In this document: piece by piece, positions 30,601 through 35,932 of the stretch
Layout: the number at the start of each line of letters is the position of its first letter
Position numbering within the stretch: position 1 is the stretch's first letter
DNA from: Terebella lapidaria
Taxonomy: Eukaryota > Annelida > Polychaeta > Terebellida > Terebellidae
Direction of reading: 5' to 3'
Length of the DNA stretch: 64,000 nt
Assembly (NCBI GenBank): GCA_949152475.1
Contig: OX424561.1
Coordinates: 20,268,481 to 20,332,480 of the forward strand
The notes under the pieces: model-generated
Databases searched by the model: none
What the model was told of the DNA's origin: nothing
What the model saw: the letters and a program-made list of their open reading frames with translations, nothing else
Program-made: the position numbers and the translations under genes

Positions 30601-32676
30601 ACCTTGAATTTGACCTTTGACCTCATTTTCAAGGTCAACAGGACAAAATGGCTAATATCTTGCTTATTATCAATTTTACAGCTTAGGAATCAATTGTGAA
30701 CATATAGGAAATGATATATTCTGAATATTCTCATGACCTTGAATTTGACCTTTGACCTAAATTTCAAGGCCAGTCATTTTATTTTCAAGGTCAGAATACA
30801 AAATGGTTTATATTTCTCTTATTATCAAATTCACAGCTTAGGGGTCTATAGTGAACATATAGGAAATGATGTATGCTGAATATTTTGGTGATCTAGAATT
30901 TGACCTTTGATCCAATTTTCAAGGTCAGAGAACAAAATGGCTAATATGTCGCTTATTATCATCTTTACAGCTTCGGAATCAATTGCGAATATAGAGGAAT
31001 GATATATACTGAATCTTTTCATGAACTTGAACTTTGACCTCATTTTCTAGGTCACATCACCGATCACAGAATGGCTAATATCTCACTTATTATCGACTTT
31101 ACAGCTCAGGAATTTATTGTGGACATACTAGAAGTGATATATTTATTGCAAAATTATTTTCAAGGTCACTGGACAAAAGGCTAATATCTAAAATGTATAA
31201 TGTCCGGTAACCTTTCTTAGCCCTTGGGCTAATTTTATTACATGGATCACCACACTTCAACTGTAGTTGTTTTGGTCATTTCCAAAACACAAACATGTGT
31301 CATAATGTCTGTTTCTAATTTGTGAACAGAAAACTTGAGGATCCTCTCACTTGGCAGAAACAACATCAAGAGCTTAACAGGACTGGTAATTAATTCGTAC
31401 AATTTTTATTCTGTTAGCATTTGGATTTCAGAAGTAAACTCTCATAAATGAGACCTATTAGAATGATCATTTGATGTTAACTTCTTACTGTAACCTTAGT
31501 CACACTTAAGTTCAATATTCAAACTCAGTCAGTATGAGGCAAATAACGGTTTATAATGGAAAAGCTATAATTGACATTTTGTTTTGCAGGAGGCAGTGGG
31601 TGACACACTACAGGAACTGTGGATTTCATACAACTTGATAGAAAAACTGAAAGGGATCAATGTTCTGAAGAACTTGAAGGTAACGAAGACAACAAGTTTT
31701 CTTCATAATTTTCGAATGTATAAGTAACACATTTTAAATGAAATTTTAACTACATACAAATGATGTTACATGTATGTTATTTTTCTGGGTAAAAGTACAA
31801 TATCATGATTATATCACACCTTGTGGCAGTTGATTAATTCCACCTCGTAGATACATATGACACTGAACATAAACAATGCACTCTTTCAGGTTTTGTATAT
31901 GTCAAACAACTCCGTAAAGGAAAAGGGAGAGTTCATGAAGTTGGTAAGTTTCAGCCAATTATTACACTTAAGTATTTGCATATTGTTTAAAACCCTGCTT
32001 GATATATGTGCATGCAGAATCACCCATATTTTATACTTTTCTCAAAATCAAAATGTTGTTTCCGCCCTCACTTACTATAGGCTGAGCTGCACAAGTTGGA
32101 AGAGTTGGTCTTCGTTGGTAGGTCGCTTCATATTTTTGTAAAAAAAAAAGTTCAATGGAAGTGTTTTGCCACAAATATCTTGAGATATTTTATTTGTAAA
32201 AAATGAGTGTTGTGACAATTGAGTGAAATTTGTTTAATAATTGTAACTGATTACGTACAAACATACCACTAATGTTTGCAGGTAACCCGTATGAGGAGAA
32301 GCTATCTGCGGAGGGGACTTGGAGGGACGAAGTTGCTGTCATGCTGAAAAATCTCAAGAAGCTTGATGGTACAGATGATTTCCAGAACCTTTTATCATCA
32401 AAATGATTCTGAAATCCAGCATGCGTGCAAAATATGAAGTTGTTCTTGCAAAATACAGTTACGAAAATGGCATGATTAACTTGAAAAGAATTACAGCTGT
32501 CCCGAATGTCACAAACTTTATGTAATTCTCAATATACTAGTGCTAGTTTGTTACACAAAGAGCACCAGGCCAATTTGGGTCCACCTGCTATATTATTTGT
32601 TGAAACCTGTTACCAATTTCTATTTGTAATTCCAGGAGTACCCATGATCAGACAGGAACAGGATGATGAAGACTGA
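3606..32676 (+). CDS. DNAL1: Dynein axonemal light chain 1 (outer-arm LC1), 10 coding exons
   Basis: Leucine-rich-repeat light chain that binds the motor domain of an outer-arm dynein heavy chain and tunes ciliary beating. Coding exons: 3606-3611, 3738-3773, 29353-29477, 29622-29677, 31330-31385, 31590-31679, 31890-31943, 32081-32117, 32282-32368, 32636-32676. All introns are GT-AG and phases join cleanly to 588 nt (195 aa; human 190). The N-terminus [14 protein letters not shown] is nearly identical to vertebrate DNAL1. Then follow [58 protein letters not shown] and VLYMSNN, the successive LRRs, and the conserved FVGNP motif whose Asn is mutated in human ciliary dyskinesia. The tail is acidic (QDDED). 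The linker after exon 2 is about five residues longer than in human. The first exon codes only two residues. Intron 2 spans 25.6 kb of transposons. Identification is secure; the UTR start is not defined. Confidence 0.96.
3795..4030. repeat. Short repeat related (inverted) to the loop of the 8.4-19.5 kb palindromic element
   Basis: About 3795-3998 is an inverted copy of 10741-10926, sharing CTATTTTCGGACACCACC, TTTACCACCAATTTTCTATG and TGCGAAGTGTTAGCAGAGGT. A G-run plus TGGGCCTA (about 3803-3818) interrupts the match. A second CAGTTTTCGGACACT end lies near 4016-4030. It is a non-coding repeat in DNAL1 intron 2. Confidence 0.6.
4031..8441. other. DNAL1 intron 2, no gene recognised
   Basis: AT-rich intronic DNA. 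A C-run occupies about 5723-5742. Two loosely similar stretches near 6440-6490 and 6650-6700 share TATRTGTCACCGAAYTARTTTYYGAG, suggesting an old tandem repeat. No coding exon is supported. Confidence 0.4.
8689..10561. mobile_element. Non-autonomous TIR transposon carrying a ~147-bp satellite array
   Basis: Terminal inverted repeats of 44 bp with 3 mismatches begin CAGGTAGGGGACTAAAT (8689-8732) and end at 10561. Both ends are flanked by TA (8687-8688 and 10562-10563), suggesting a TA target like Tc1/mariner. It interrupts the left arm of the palindromic element, whose right arm at about 11092-11108 shows the nearly uninterrupted version. The inside is mostly the tandem array described separately. 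No transposase is seen. Confidence 0.72.
9150..10310. repeat. Satellite-like tandem array, ~147-bp unit, about 8 copies
   Basis: The phrase GATATCTCGGAAACGGTG or a close variant recurs at about 9153, 9292, 9434, 9582, 9731, 9877, 9970, 10118 and 10268. Spacing is 140-150 bp, with one short unit near 9877-9970. Each unit also carries GACGTTATTTTCGGACTCGT, TTTGACCTTGACC and GCCGAGTCGGCAT, the last a small palindrome. A 124-codon minus-strand open frame at 9812-10186 is a translation of this array, not a gene. Confidence 0.85.
11245..11692. repeat. 448-bp direct repeat, left copy (LTR-like)
   Basis: This is nearly identical to 18919-19366; one C/T difference was noticed. It starts GGCATGACAACACC and ends GAAATCTGTCCT. 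Its left flank (TTAA, 11241-11244) belongs to the palindromic element. The pair bracket an interior that contains DIRS copy 1, which suggests terminal direct repeats of one inserted element. TG...CA ends, a primer-binding site and a polypurine tract are not evident, so LTR is only a working label. Confidence 0.7.
12003..12170. repeat. Left inverted terminal repeat of DIRS copy 1
   Basis: Inverted complement of 18148-18315 over 168 bp. It contains the self-complementary CGCGCATATGCGCGCG-type core. Confidence 0.92.
12582..14678 (+). CDS. DIRS copy 1 ORF1, Gag-like protein
   Basis: A frame of about 698 codons from ATG 12582. The N-terminus has a cluster of paired cysteines (CPKC, CFDC, CDLC) that may bind metal. 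A long Ser/Gly/Arg-rich low-complexity middle follows, and the tail is lysine/glycine-rich ([10 protein letters not shown]), suited to nucleic-acid binding. It comes first in a DIRS element, the usual Gag position. The assignment rests on position and composition, because DIRS Gag proteins are poorly conserved. Confidence 0.75.
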   Translation: MTSQSSLGTGAMDERPCPKCLVNTLRGGEKHSVCFDCLDHGPVSMEDLRCDLCRFWRPSSFVQATAKYSEASLARRDALRLAEASAPQVRQSPMEVETPPVTAQIASGVSQPLGLTQDMVNAAVQSFFAQSLSSLQGPLLPGLSSLLGQGVPAGSSAAPSSQGELAPPAGKKSKSSKKKVSVLAKAKAAKEPHSTFVVPQGPIEVEGSVVSSPGPSKKRKRASSKRRGAETTSIFDVAQASSDLSVGDDQASGFDRRGSLDGSFGSSVSRFEGGEFPLFGGEALDRSCDRESSLGGRAPGPRSGHDRAGGAGVVPQGHSSPVYADVSRRTGAIAEQAFPRPSFDVPLGSSRSSIGPVRSNDRGGRVEADQESSSSEDETSDQAGGSNFRWALESVARRMDLPIDAPGPSRGTGRFASAPVRRPIRLPVAPALVKSFDKINKGVMAKKDVARTESTFPTSRVRPESIDTYRTVESEGGHQTSVPVEDPNLHLLSRKQGTVWSAYVKKARLSHWQTLSHQLMGQLSLTDHLTTLVQEFVDEADLEEGSRANIHAALGVLAGVVHAAERDSAHLGAQLDLTMRDADLRLLDVSATDVAELRGRPLFSGYTYANLSRSDISVMREHLRDEAMAKALLGKSAGSGTGKKTKGQKPAQPQAPHAPASTQPPFRGAQPPPPRGDGKRGGKGGERFKGKGKASGKK
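14611..16785 (+). CDS. DIRS copy 1 ORF2, reverse transcriptase / RNase H / methyltransferase-like
   Basis: I chose ATG 14611, which overlaps the ORF1 end by 68 nt; the frame is open further upstream. The reverse transcriptase region includes [41 protein letters not shown] and the catalytic YIDD box. Then comes RNase H ([41 protein letters not shown]). The end ([43 protein letters not shown]) matches the methyltransferase-like domain typical of DIRS. The recombinase frame overlaps most of it in another frame, as known for this family. Confidence 0.93.
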   Translation: MASAEAKGVNASRAKGKLLVRSDSLRESVGSVEGSVLSEFDLPQPGPVGGRLAQFVQNWSDLASSDNSVVAWVKFGLTFRWEAGKPPIRPKAWFFPVPGDREKFQLLQHEVQQLLEKRAIEVVKDERGFYSLIFLVPKKTGGWRPVFDLSNLNKFLIIPRFKMESALSVQKALSKGKWAVSIDVKDAYLHVPIHPADRRYLKFAFEGSVYQFRVLPFGVATAPYVFTRIVRTMAARFRSVGIQFHHYIDDWLIIADSPSQAIEQSGFVLRLATSLGWIPNWAKSHLSPTQRFEYVGVDYDLERGVALPPRKRVLKAIAAMEVALTQSSITARQFLSIIGLLASMEKQVPFGRCFLRPIQWCLALQWRILTDRLDQVVSVDDRAREAMHWWRDHRNLFRGMPLAEYLPDRTFFTDASELAWGAHMDEHELSAVWNTSERALHINVLELRAVRRAFEIWGPQSPPGTKWLVFTDNSTVVAHINKQGGTRSSQLCLEAECLIRFAFKYRLFIRARHLPGHRNVLADALSRPDKIIGTEWSLHPGVFRRVCQAFGTPNIDLFATSRNHKLPVYFSPLPESEALAVDAMSQSWDGMFGYAYPPTRFLTEVLHKVARSQCEILLVAPCWPMQAWFPLLLSLLIDVPRVLPIEDRLLKQPGRDIFHDSVHVLKLHVWRLSSDPSRRQDFLSRCPYISRERIGDPPLKRMRLNGEYSYVGVTEGALIRSLPL
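14823..17684 (+). CDS. DIRS copy 1 ORF3, tyrosine recombinase
   Basis: This frame is open from ATG 14823. Its first ~620 codons overlap ORF2 and are low-complexity. The recognisable recombinase occupies about the last 330 residues, from 16.7 kb. An N-terminal helical region ([14 protein letters not shown]) precedes the catalytic core with the arginine of [14 protein letters not shown], the HQIR box, a tryptophan in GMW, and a terminal tyrosine in FIGFYLS. This R-HxxR-W-Y signature identifies a tyrosine recombinase, the DIRS integration enzyme. The true start is uncertain. Confidence 0.9.
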   Translation: MGEVRSHLQMGGWKTTDQTQSVVLPCARRSGKVSASAARGAAVARETCDRGGQGRERILFSHLSSAEKDRRVASRFRSVKPQQIPDHTQVQDGVGAFRPESSVQGEVGSQYRRQGRVLTCANTPSRSAIPQVRLRRFGVSVQGTSFWSSHRPLRVHPYRKDDGSQVSIGRNSIPPLYRRLVNHSRLPVSGYRAIRVRPQVGDQPRLDPQLGEVSSVPDTEVRVCRGRLRSRARSSSSSAEESSQGDCGDGGRADPVVDHSSTVSVHHRSVGVDGETGTVRQVLPQTHSMVSSVAMADPHRSTRPSRIGGRSCSGSNALVAGPSESFPRDATRGVSARSDLLHRCVRIGLGSSYGRARTLGCVEHEREGVAHQCPRAASGETCVRDLGASESPRDEVVGLHRQQHSSGAHKQTRWNSVESALFGGRVSDQVCLQVPSVYQGEAPAGSQECPSGRSVETGQDHRHGVESASGGVSARLSGVRDTEHRPVRNLSESQAPGLLLTSARERGTGCGRDVSVVGRDVRVCVPANSVPNRSAAQSSQVSVRDSVGGAMLADAGVVPSATVPPDRCTTCSPDRGQVAEATGAGYISRFRPRAQITRLEAIERSFQEAGFSQQVSIHLARKNRRSSSKTYEAKWRVFVRWCNGRRIDPLSAPLNAVLDFLCYLFDRLNLKPTTIEGYRSMLGPVFRARGIDLTNNRILADLLASFRTQRPRGVPTLPDWDMAFVLYCLTKAPWEPLKEVSLQRLTLKTFLLVMLASGRRRSDVAAIDVSRVAFGADGSVSLYPVRDFMPKTRAAVEGGKAFSPIVIPSLGGYVGRNEPDALLCPVRALKIYIDRTRSIRKDRKRLFISYQPNRATDISTATLSRWVKVVVRTVYAESGADDRVTYKISSHQIRHISMSLAARSNIPLEYIVRAGMWTNSTTFIGFYLSNAAELQDQSSRFRLGPLVVAQAVV
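17982..18084. repeat. Internal complementary region of DIRS copy 1
   Basis: The first part is the reverse complement of the element's left edge (about 11981-12020). It runs directly into the reverse complement of the right edge (about 18304-18363). It thus preserves the circle-junction sequence GGGAA-GTT-TATTTT in complement, the feature DIRS elements use to regenerate their ends. Confidence 0.9.
18148..18315. repeat. Right inverted terminal repeat of DIRS copy 1
   Basis: Inverted complement of 12003-12170. Confidence 0.92.
18919..19366. repeat. 448-bp direct repeat, right copy (LTR-like)
   Basis: Near-identical partner of 11245-11692. It is followed directly by TTAA-type sequence (19366-19369) and the resumed palindromic element. 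Confidence 0.7.
19454..19734. other. Intronic spacer between the two DIRS copies
   Basis: About 280 bases with GTGTCCGAAAAC at the start, probably the outer edge of the palindromic element, then unremarkable AT-rich DNA. No gene seen. Confidence 0.4.
19757..19924. repeat. Left inverted terminal repeat of DIRS copy 2
   Basis: Inverted complement of 25910-26077; the same sequence as in copy 1. Confidence 0.9.
20337..22436 (+). CDS. DIRS copy 2 ORF1, Gag-like protein
   Basis: Counterpart of 12582-14678, one codon longer, with the same paired cysteines near the N-terminus and the same basic Gly/Lys tail. Confidence 0.75.
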   Translation: MTSQSSLGTGAMDERPCPKCLVNTLRGGEKHSVCFDCLDHGPVSMEDLRCDLCRFWRPSSFVQATAKYSEASLARRDALRLAEASAPQVRQSPMEVETPPVTAQIASGVSQPLGLTQDMVNAAVQSFFAQSLSSFQGPLLPGLSSLLGQGVPAGSSAAPSSQGELAPPAGKKSKSSKKKVSVLAKAKAAKEPHSTFVVPQSGPIEVEGSVVSSPGPSKKRKRASSKRRGAETTSIFDVAQASSDLSVGDDQASGFDRRGSLDGSFGSSVSRLEGGEFPLFGGEALDRSCDRESSLGGRAPGPRSGHDRAGGAGVVPQGHSSPVYADVSRRTGAIAEQAFPRPSFDVPLGSSRSSIGPVRSNDRGGRVEADQESSSSEDETSDQAGGSNFRWALESVARRMDLPIDAPGPSRGTGRFASAPVRRPIRLPVAPALVKSFDKINKGVTAKKDVARTESTFPTSRVRPESIDTYRTVESEGGHQTSVPVEDPNLHLLSRKQGTVWSAYVKKARLSHWQTLSHQLMGQLSLTDHLTTLVQEFVDEADLEEGSRANIHAALGVLAGVVHAAERDSAHLGAQLDLTMRDADLRLLDVSATDVAELRGRPLFSGYTYANLSRSDISVMREHLRDEAMAKALLGKSAGSGTGKKTKGQKPAQPQAPHAPASTQPPFRGAQPPPPQGDGKRGGKGGGRFKGKGKASGKK
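22369..24543 (+). CDS. DIRS copy 2 ORF2, reverse transcriptase / RNase H / methyltransferase-like
   Basis: Counterpart of 14611-16785 with the same domain order: RT with its YIDD box, RNase H, then the methyltransferase-like segment. The start ATG is chosen as in copy 1. Confidence 0.93.
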   Translation: MASAEAKGVDASRAKGKLLVRSDSLRESVGSVEGSVLSEFDLPQPGPVGGRLAQFVQNWSDLASSDNSVVAWVKFGLTFRWEAGKPPIRPKAWFFPVPGDREKFQLLQHEVQQLLEKRAIEVVKDERGFYSLIFLVPKKTGGWRPVFDLSNLNKFLIIPRFKMESALSVQKALSKGKWAVSIDVKDAYLHVPIHPADRRYLKFAFEGSVYQFRVLPFGVATAPYVFTRIVRTMAARFRSVGIQFHHYIDDWLIIADSPSQAIQQSGFVLRLATSLGWIPNWAKSHLSPTQRFEYVGVDYDLERGVALPPRKRVLKAIAAMEVALTQSSITARQFLSIIGLLASMEKQVPFGRCFLRPIQWCLALQWRILTDRLDQVVSVDDRAREAMHWWRDHRNLFRGMPLAEYLPDRTFFTDASELAWGAHMDEHELSAVWNTSERALHINVLELRAVRRAFEIWGPQSPPGTKWLVFTDNSTVVAHINKQGGTRSSQLCLEAECLIRFAFKYRLFIRARHLPGHRNVLADALSRPDKIIGTEWSLHPGVFRRVCQAFGTPNIDLFATSRNHKLPVYFSPLPESEALAVDAMSQSWDGMFGYAYPPTRFLTEVLHKVARSQCEILLVAPCWPMQAWFPLLLSLLIDVPRVLPIEDRLLKQPGRDIFHDSVHVLKLHVWRLSSDPSRRQDFLSRCPYISRERIGDPPLKRMRLNGEYSYVGVTEGALIRSLPL
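22581..25442 (+). CDS. DIRS copy 2 ORF3, tyrosine recombinase
   Basis: Counterpart of 14823-17684. The recombinase core lies in the last third and has the same catalytic signature. The first part overlaps ORF2 in another frame. Confidence 0.9.
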   Translation: MGEVRSHLQMGGWKTTDQTQSVVLPCARRSGKVSASAARGAAVARETCDRGGQGRERILFSHLPGPEKDRRVASRFRSVKPQQIPDHTQVQDGVGAFRPESSVQGEVGSQYRRQGRVLTCANTPSRSAIPQVRFRRFGVSVQGTSFWSSHRPLRVHPYRKDDGSQVSIGWNSIPPLYRRLVNHSRLPVSGYTAIRVRPQVGDQPRLDPQLGEVSSVPDTEVRVCRGRLRSRARSSSSSAEESSQGDCGDGGRADAVVHHSSTVSVHHRSVGVDGETGAVRQVLPQTHSMVSSVAMADPHRSTRPSRIGGRSCSGSNALVAGPSESFPRDATRGVSARSDLLHRCVRIGLGSSYGRARTLCCVEHEREGVAHQCPRAASGETCVRDLGASESPRDEVVGLHRQQHSSGAHKQTRWNSVESALFGGRVSDQVCLQVPSVYQGEAPAGSQECPSGRSVETGQDHRHGVESASGGVSARLSGVRDTEHRPVRNLSESQAPGLLLTSARERGTGCGRDVSVVGRDVRVCVPANSVPNRSAAQSSQVSVRDSVGGAMLADAGVVPPATVPPDRCTTGSPDRGQVAEATGAGYISRFRPRAQITRLEAIERSFQEAGFSQQVSVHLARKNRRSSSKTYEAKWRVFVRWCNGRRIDPLSAPLNAVLDFLCYLFDRLNLKPTTIEGYRSMLGPVFRARGIDLTNNRILADLLASFRTQRPRGVPTLPDWDMAFVLYCLTKAPWEPLKEVSLQRLTLKTFLLVMLASGRRRSDVAAIDVSRVAFGADGSVSLYPVRDFMPKTRAAVEGGKAFSPIVIPSLGGYVGRNEPDALLCPVRALKIYIDRTRSIRKDRKRLFISYQPNRATDISTATLSRWVKVVVRTVYAESGADDRVTYKISSHQIRHISMSLAARSNIPLEYIVRAGMWTNSTTFIGFYLSNAAELQDQSSRFRLGPLVVAQAVV
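25744..25846. repeat. Internal complementary region of DIRS copy 2
   Basis: Complementary to both outer edges of copy 2, as in copy 1. Confidence 0.9.
25910..26077. repeat. Right inverted terminal repeat of DIRS copy 2
   Basis: Inverted complement of 19757-19924. Confidence 0.9.
26129..27446. other. DNAL1 intron 2, no feature recognised
   Basis: AT-rich intronic DNA without a repeat, exon or RNA gene that I can support. Confidence 0.4.
27455..27843. mobile_element. hAT-type MITE, copy 1
   Basis: A 389-bp element with degenerate terminal inverted repeats (TGGTGCCCAGACGAGTCG against the inverse of CTCACTCGGGCCCTA). It is flanked by an 8-bp target duplication with one mismatch (AAAGGTTC at 27447-27454, AAAAGTTC at 27844-27851). 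It is related along its length to 28648-29046. The termini resemble the YARGG ends of hAT elements. No transposase. Confidence 0.78.
28157..28183. repeat. C-rich homopolymer tract
   Basis: A C-run interrupted by few other bases. Similar tracts occur near 1497-1522, 5723-5742 and 46338-46368. Confidence 0.8.
28648..29046. mobile_element. hAT-type MITE, copy 2
   Basis: A 399-bp element with terminal inverted repeats TAGGGCCCGGACGAGCC / inverse of CTTGTCCGGGCCCTA. It has a perfect 8-bp target duplication AGTCGAAT (28640-28647 and 29047-29054). It is same-orientation kin of 27455-27843. Length, TIR and 8-bp duplication fit a hAT-derived MITE. Confidence 0.9.
29714..31236 (+). mobile_element. Helitron/Helentron-like non-autonomous element (HINE/Pearl-like) in DNAL1 intron 4
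   Basis: It begins after a T-run with AGGTTACCGGAC, inside a 5' hairpin (GGTTACCGGACC / GGTCCGATAACC). A GTCGTCCGTC microsatellite (about 29757-29805) and about 8 core repeats follow. It then has the inverted subterminal copy GTCCGGTAACCT (31202-31213), the 3' hairpin TTAGCCCTTGGGCTAA (31217-31232) and a T-run. Subterminal 12-bp inverted repeats, a 3' hairpin, a microsatellite and a tandem core between T-runs match Helentron-associated elements and the bivalve Pearl family. It has no Rep/helicase frame. The class is inferred from structure. Confidence 0.65.
30100..31190 (+). repeat. Tandem core repeats (~135 bp) with nuclear-receptor-like half-sites
   Basis: About eight diverged units contain ACATATAGGAAATGATATAT, TGACCTTGAATTTGACC and TTTCAAGGTCA. 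Several units hold TGACCTTTGACCT, for example 30210-30222, which is the complement of the DR1 element AGGTCAAAGGTCA. The same core recurs at 51.7-53.7 kb. Confidence 0.8.
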
Positions 32677-32889
32677 GCTCTCTACAACCAGATTAACCAT
32701 ATCACAATACATAATGTACACAAATGTACATACCATAAATAATGAACTGTTTAATATGTATTCAAGTTCATCTCAATAATTATTGTTTTATGTACTTTTC
32801 TAATGCACCATCATTTCACCAGCGAGTGAATGTTTAGGAGTCTATCCATTGGTAATCGTGTCTTGAACCACAAATTATGTTTGTTCACA

Positions 32890-32895
32890 AATAAA
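32890..32895 (+). terminator. Possible proximal poly(A) signal of DNAL1
   Basis: AATAAA 214 bp after the DNAL1 stop codon. Confidence 0.4.
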
Positions 32896-33076
32896 CGTAA
32901 GAATTGTTGTATGAAATACACCCAAAAAACTGTAAATTATGTATTTATTTGTGTCGTAAATGTTTTACAGTGAAGGCAATACATTGTATGATGTGCTTAT
33001 AGTTTGTGATGCTTGGTTTGTAAATATTTCTGAACTATATTCAAATAATTTATTATTGTTGCTGATAACTTATCGG

Positions 33077-33082
33077 AATAAA
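33077..33082 (+). terminator. Likely poly(A) signal of DNAL1
   Basis: AATAAA about 400 bp after the stop, followed by GTGTACAGC and a GT/T-rich stretch (TTTGTTTATTG near 33110), as expected downstream of a cleavage site. Confidence 0.55.
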
Positions 33083-33119
33083 ATGTGTACAGCTTAAAAG
33101 CCTTCACACTTTGTTTATT

Positions 33120-35224
33120 GAAGAGAGTTTGAGAAATTTATTGCAGAGTAATATTTGACACAGCGATGCAGGTTTACATGTCGAGACCAGGTTATGTGAA
33201 GCGAAATGACCTAATTCATATTCTGTACACACCATGCACAAGCACCGATGGGTTCAGGATCTTAATGTTACTTGAATATAAATCTGGAGCTTGACACTTG
33301 AATATAGATAGGTGTGATTTGTAAATTTTACTGTACGAGGGTCTGAACATAGAGAAACACAACCTTTACAATGGAGGTGGTCTGACCTGAAGCTGAACTC
33401 CTCTTCAGACAATGCTGGGTACATGTACTGTGAAAAGATTGATATTGCCAGCTATTATCAGTAAATTTGGCAGTTGTGACCTCAACATGATTTTGCAGTG
33501 ATATAATTTGGTAACTTCAAAACTACATATATTCTTTCTAACATATGTTTTTTAAGTATTGAATTTGACACAATAATCAATTTGGGAGTTTCTTCCCTGC
33601 GAAATAAAAAAAGTTAATTTTTTTACAGTAACAAAACATTTGCCATTCCCGAAGAACATACTTCTTATATATACATTGGATTATGATACAGATGAGAATA
33701 TTCTATTATTCTTGGTACAACAATTTGCTGTATCAGCCAGAGCTGCACAATTTCGAACATAAGCATGAATATTCAGGGTTGTGCTGGGAGTTGCCAAGAG
33801 ATCCACATATACGTAATGCAAACAAAAGTTAGCTCGATACGGCTGTATACAATGTGATCATGACTCTCATCATCAGAAAACTATGTGTATTATGCAACAC
33901 ACTAGAATCATATATGACCTTCGGTTAGACCACCAAATCAAGGTCACCAAAATATCAACAATATATTGACCTTCGTGTTTACTATATGTATGTACGTATA
34001 GTATCACTCAAAACCTAACTGCCTACAGCGTTTGTGTCTTATTGTAAATTTACATCATTAATGCACATCGATGACCGTTGATAGTCGCCTGGGGTCAATT
34101 TCAAGGTCATCAATAGATCAGCCATACATATGCTAGTCATTATGGCTTCTTGTATTCCTAAAACACAACTGTAGAAACCTTTTTATATAAAATTGCATTC
34201 ATGCCAAGTTTGGATATTTCGGGCAATTCAAAATTCAGAGCCTATAAGTGGAGTTGAAACAGATTAATAATTTATATGGAAAACACAAACAAACACACTT
34301 TTGTGGAATTGGAATATCTCAAATAGTTGTCAAAATTGAAGTATTTGTGGACAATTTTGGCCACATTTACATCTTGATATATTGTCTCATCGCTTCTATA
34401 ATTAGTCTTCGTGATGTCACATTAGAAAAAAAAAGATTTTATTTACATGTATCAGTTCTGTCTTGAAACAAAATGATTAGTGGGACTTCCTTTTAAATAT
34501 GTATTAAAAGGAGTTCGTGAACTAACTCAGGCTTCGATACAATTCAATTAAAAAATACTTTATGTTCTCAATTTCCTTACATGTAGGTGCATACCCAAAT
34601 TTCCTATAGCTTCTTGCTCTCTCTTTTTTCTTTTTTTTCTCTTTTTTCACGGCCCAATAGGGGGGGGGTGCGCGCCGGGTGCACCCCCCCCCCCTAAATC
34701 CGCCAGTGTCAAAGGATATATGCCTGCATATAGCTATATGTTTATTTTATTCAAAATGATTTTAAATATGCATATGTTTATTTATATATTAATATACACG
34801 GTGGGGTCGGGAAAAGCAGTGTACCTAAGAGATATCGGCCCTAAAGTTCGGGCAGGTGCCCTCGAGTTACCAGCTGGTTATCGCGCGACATAAATTGGAC
34901 ATCCATAAAACGCGGGACTGTGGTCGCGTCAAATGAGTCGGAAGTGACGCAAAAAAACCGCGAAAGGATGAAAGTTGTTTTGTTTCTGCCCCTGGTTTCT
35001 GCCTGAAAGCTTGGAACAGTGAATAAATCTCAAGGTAGATCGTGGCATAAAGTATCATTATTACGACATAGAATCTAATGAGAGTTAAGCTAAATCTATA
35101 AACTAGATCTAAAAGTCTTTATATTTAGACTGGCATGAACACCCATCATGTGAACACCCCACGGTCCACGGGCACGGGCCGCTCTGCCTCGGCTAGTCTA
35201 GCCTAGTGGCCTACCCTAACTATC
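33120..35224. other. Intergenic DNA between DNAL1 and the upstream repeat of CLSPN
   Basis: No gene recognised. At about 34658-34696 a G-run and a C-run flank TGCGCGCCGGGTGCA, forming a GC-rich inverted repeat next to CTAAATCCGCCAGTG, possibly a transposon end. The remainder is AT-rich. Confidence 0.45.
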
Positions 35225-35567
35225 TAGAGCTTCAACGAGTACTCGGTTAACCGGTTACGGTTCGGTTACACAGTGTAACCGGTCAATCGTGAACGTATTT
35301 TGCAACCTTTTAATTGAGTTTCAAACACTTCATTTTAGAATCTGTCGTTTTTTAGGACCTCACCTATGCAGACCGTTCTCAGTACACCAGCTAACCAATA
35401 TAATTTAGTTCGCTGGTGGATATGGCCAGGCCAAAATCTTCGAAATTTGGCCCGGCCATACAATAATAACTCTTAGAATGGATTCCCTTCCGCCAAAAAG
35501 TTAGAACAGTCTGCTAACAGAGCTCAAAACCCTTATCTGGTAAAGTGGAGACTCAGCAATTCTTAAA

Positions 35568-35637
35568 GAGGCATTTCGTCTTCGGCCCTCAGAGAAGACT
35601 ATATAATCTTCTCTGAGGGCCGAAGACGAAATGCCTC
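35568..35637. repeat. Perfect 31-bp stem, 8-nt loop palindrome
   Basis: Arms 35568-35598 and 35607-35637 are exact reverse complements, starting GAGGCATTTCGTCTTCGG. The loop is CTATATAA. Confidence 0.95.
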
Positions 35638-35752
35638 CCGTGTCAAAATTCCGCTGAATTCCTGACAAAAAAAAAATCGGAACTTCGAGTCTGCTCTAAC
35701 TGGCTAAAAATCAGGAATGGTACTCACATTCTTGGTCAGAAGCAGCTCAAGA

Positions 35753-35932
35753 AGTTGTTATCGTGTTTATCCTCACAATTTAACATTCTGAAGCCGGCCG
35801 GGATACTTTTTCAAACAAATTTCCTGACATCTTTGCCTGCCAAGTGACGTCACACGCGCGGTTGAAAAAGTTTGAAAAAGTATCCCGGCTGGCTTCAGAA
35901 CACTAAATTGTGAGGATAAACACGATAACAAG
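35753..35932. repeat. Imperfect ~64-bp inverted repeat with ~53-bp spacer
   Basis: The arm 35753-35816 (TTATCGTGTTTATCCTCACA, CCGGGATACTTTTTCAAAC) pairs with 35870-35932 (GTTTGAAAAAGTATCCCGG, TGTGAGGATAAACACGATAA) with few mismatches. Confidence 0.9.

Noticed and set aside
34620-34700. G-run/C-run inverted repeat as a regulatory G-quadruplex
   Set aside because: Looks like a common transposon end next to CTAAATCCGCCAGTG; the sequence alone gives no support for regulation.
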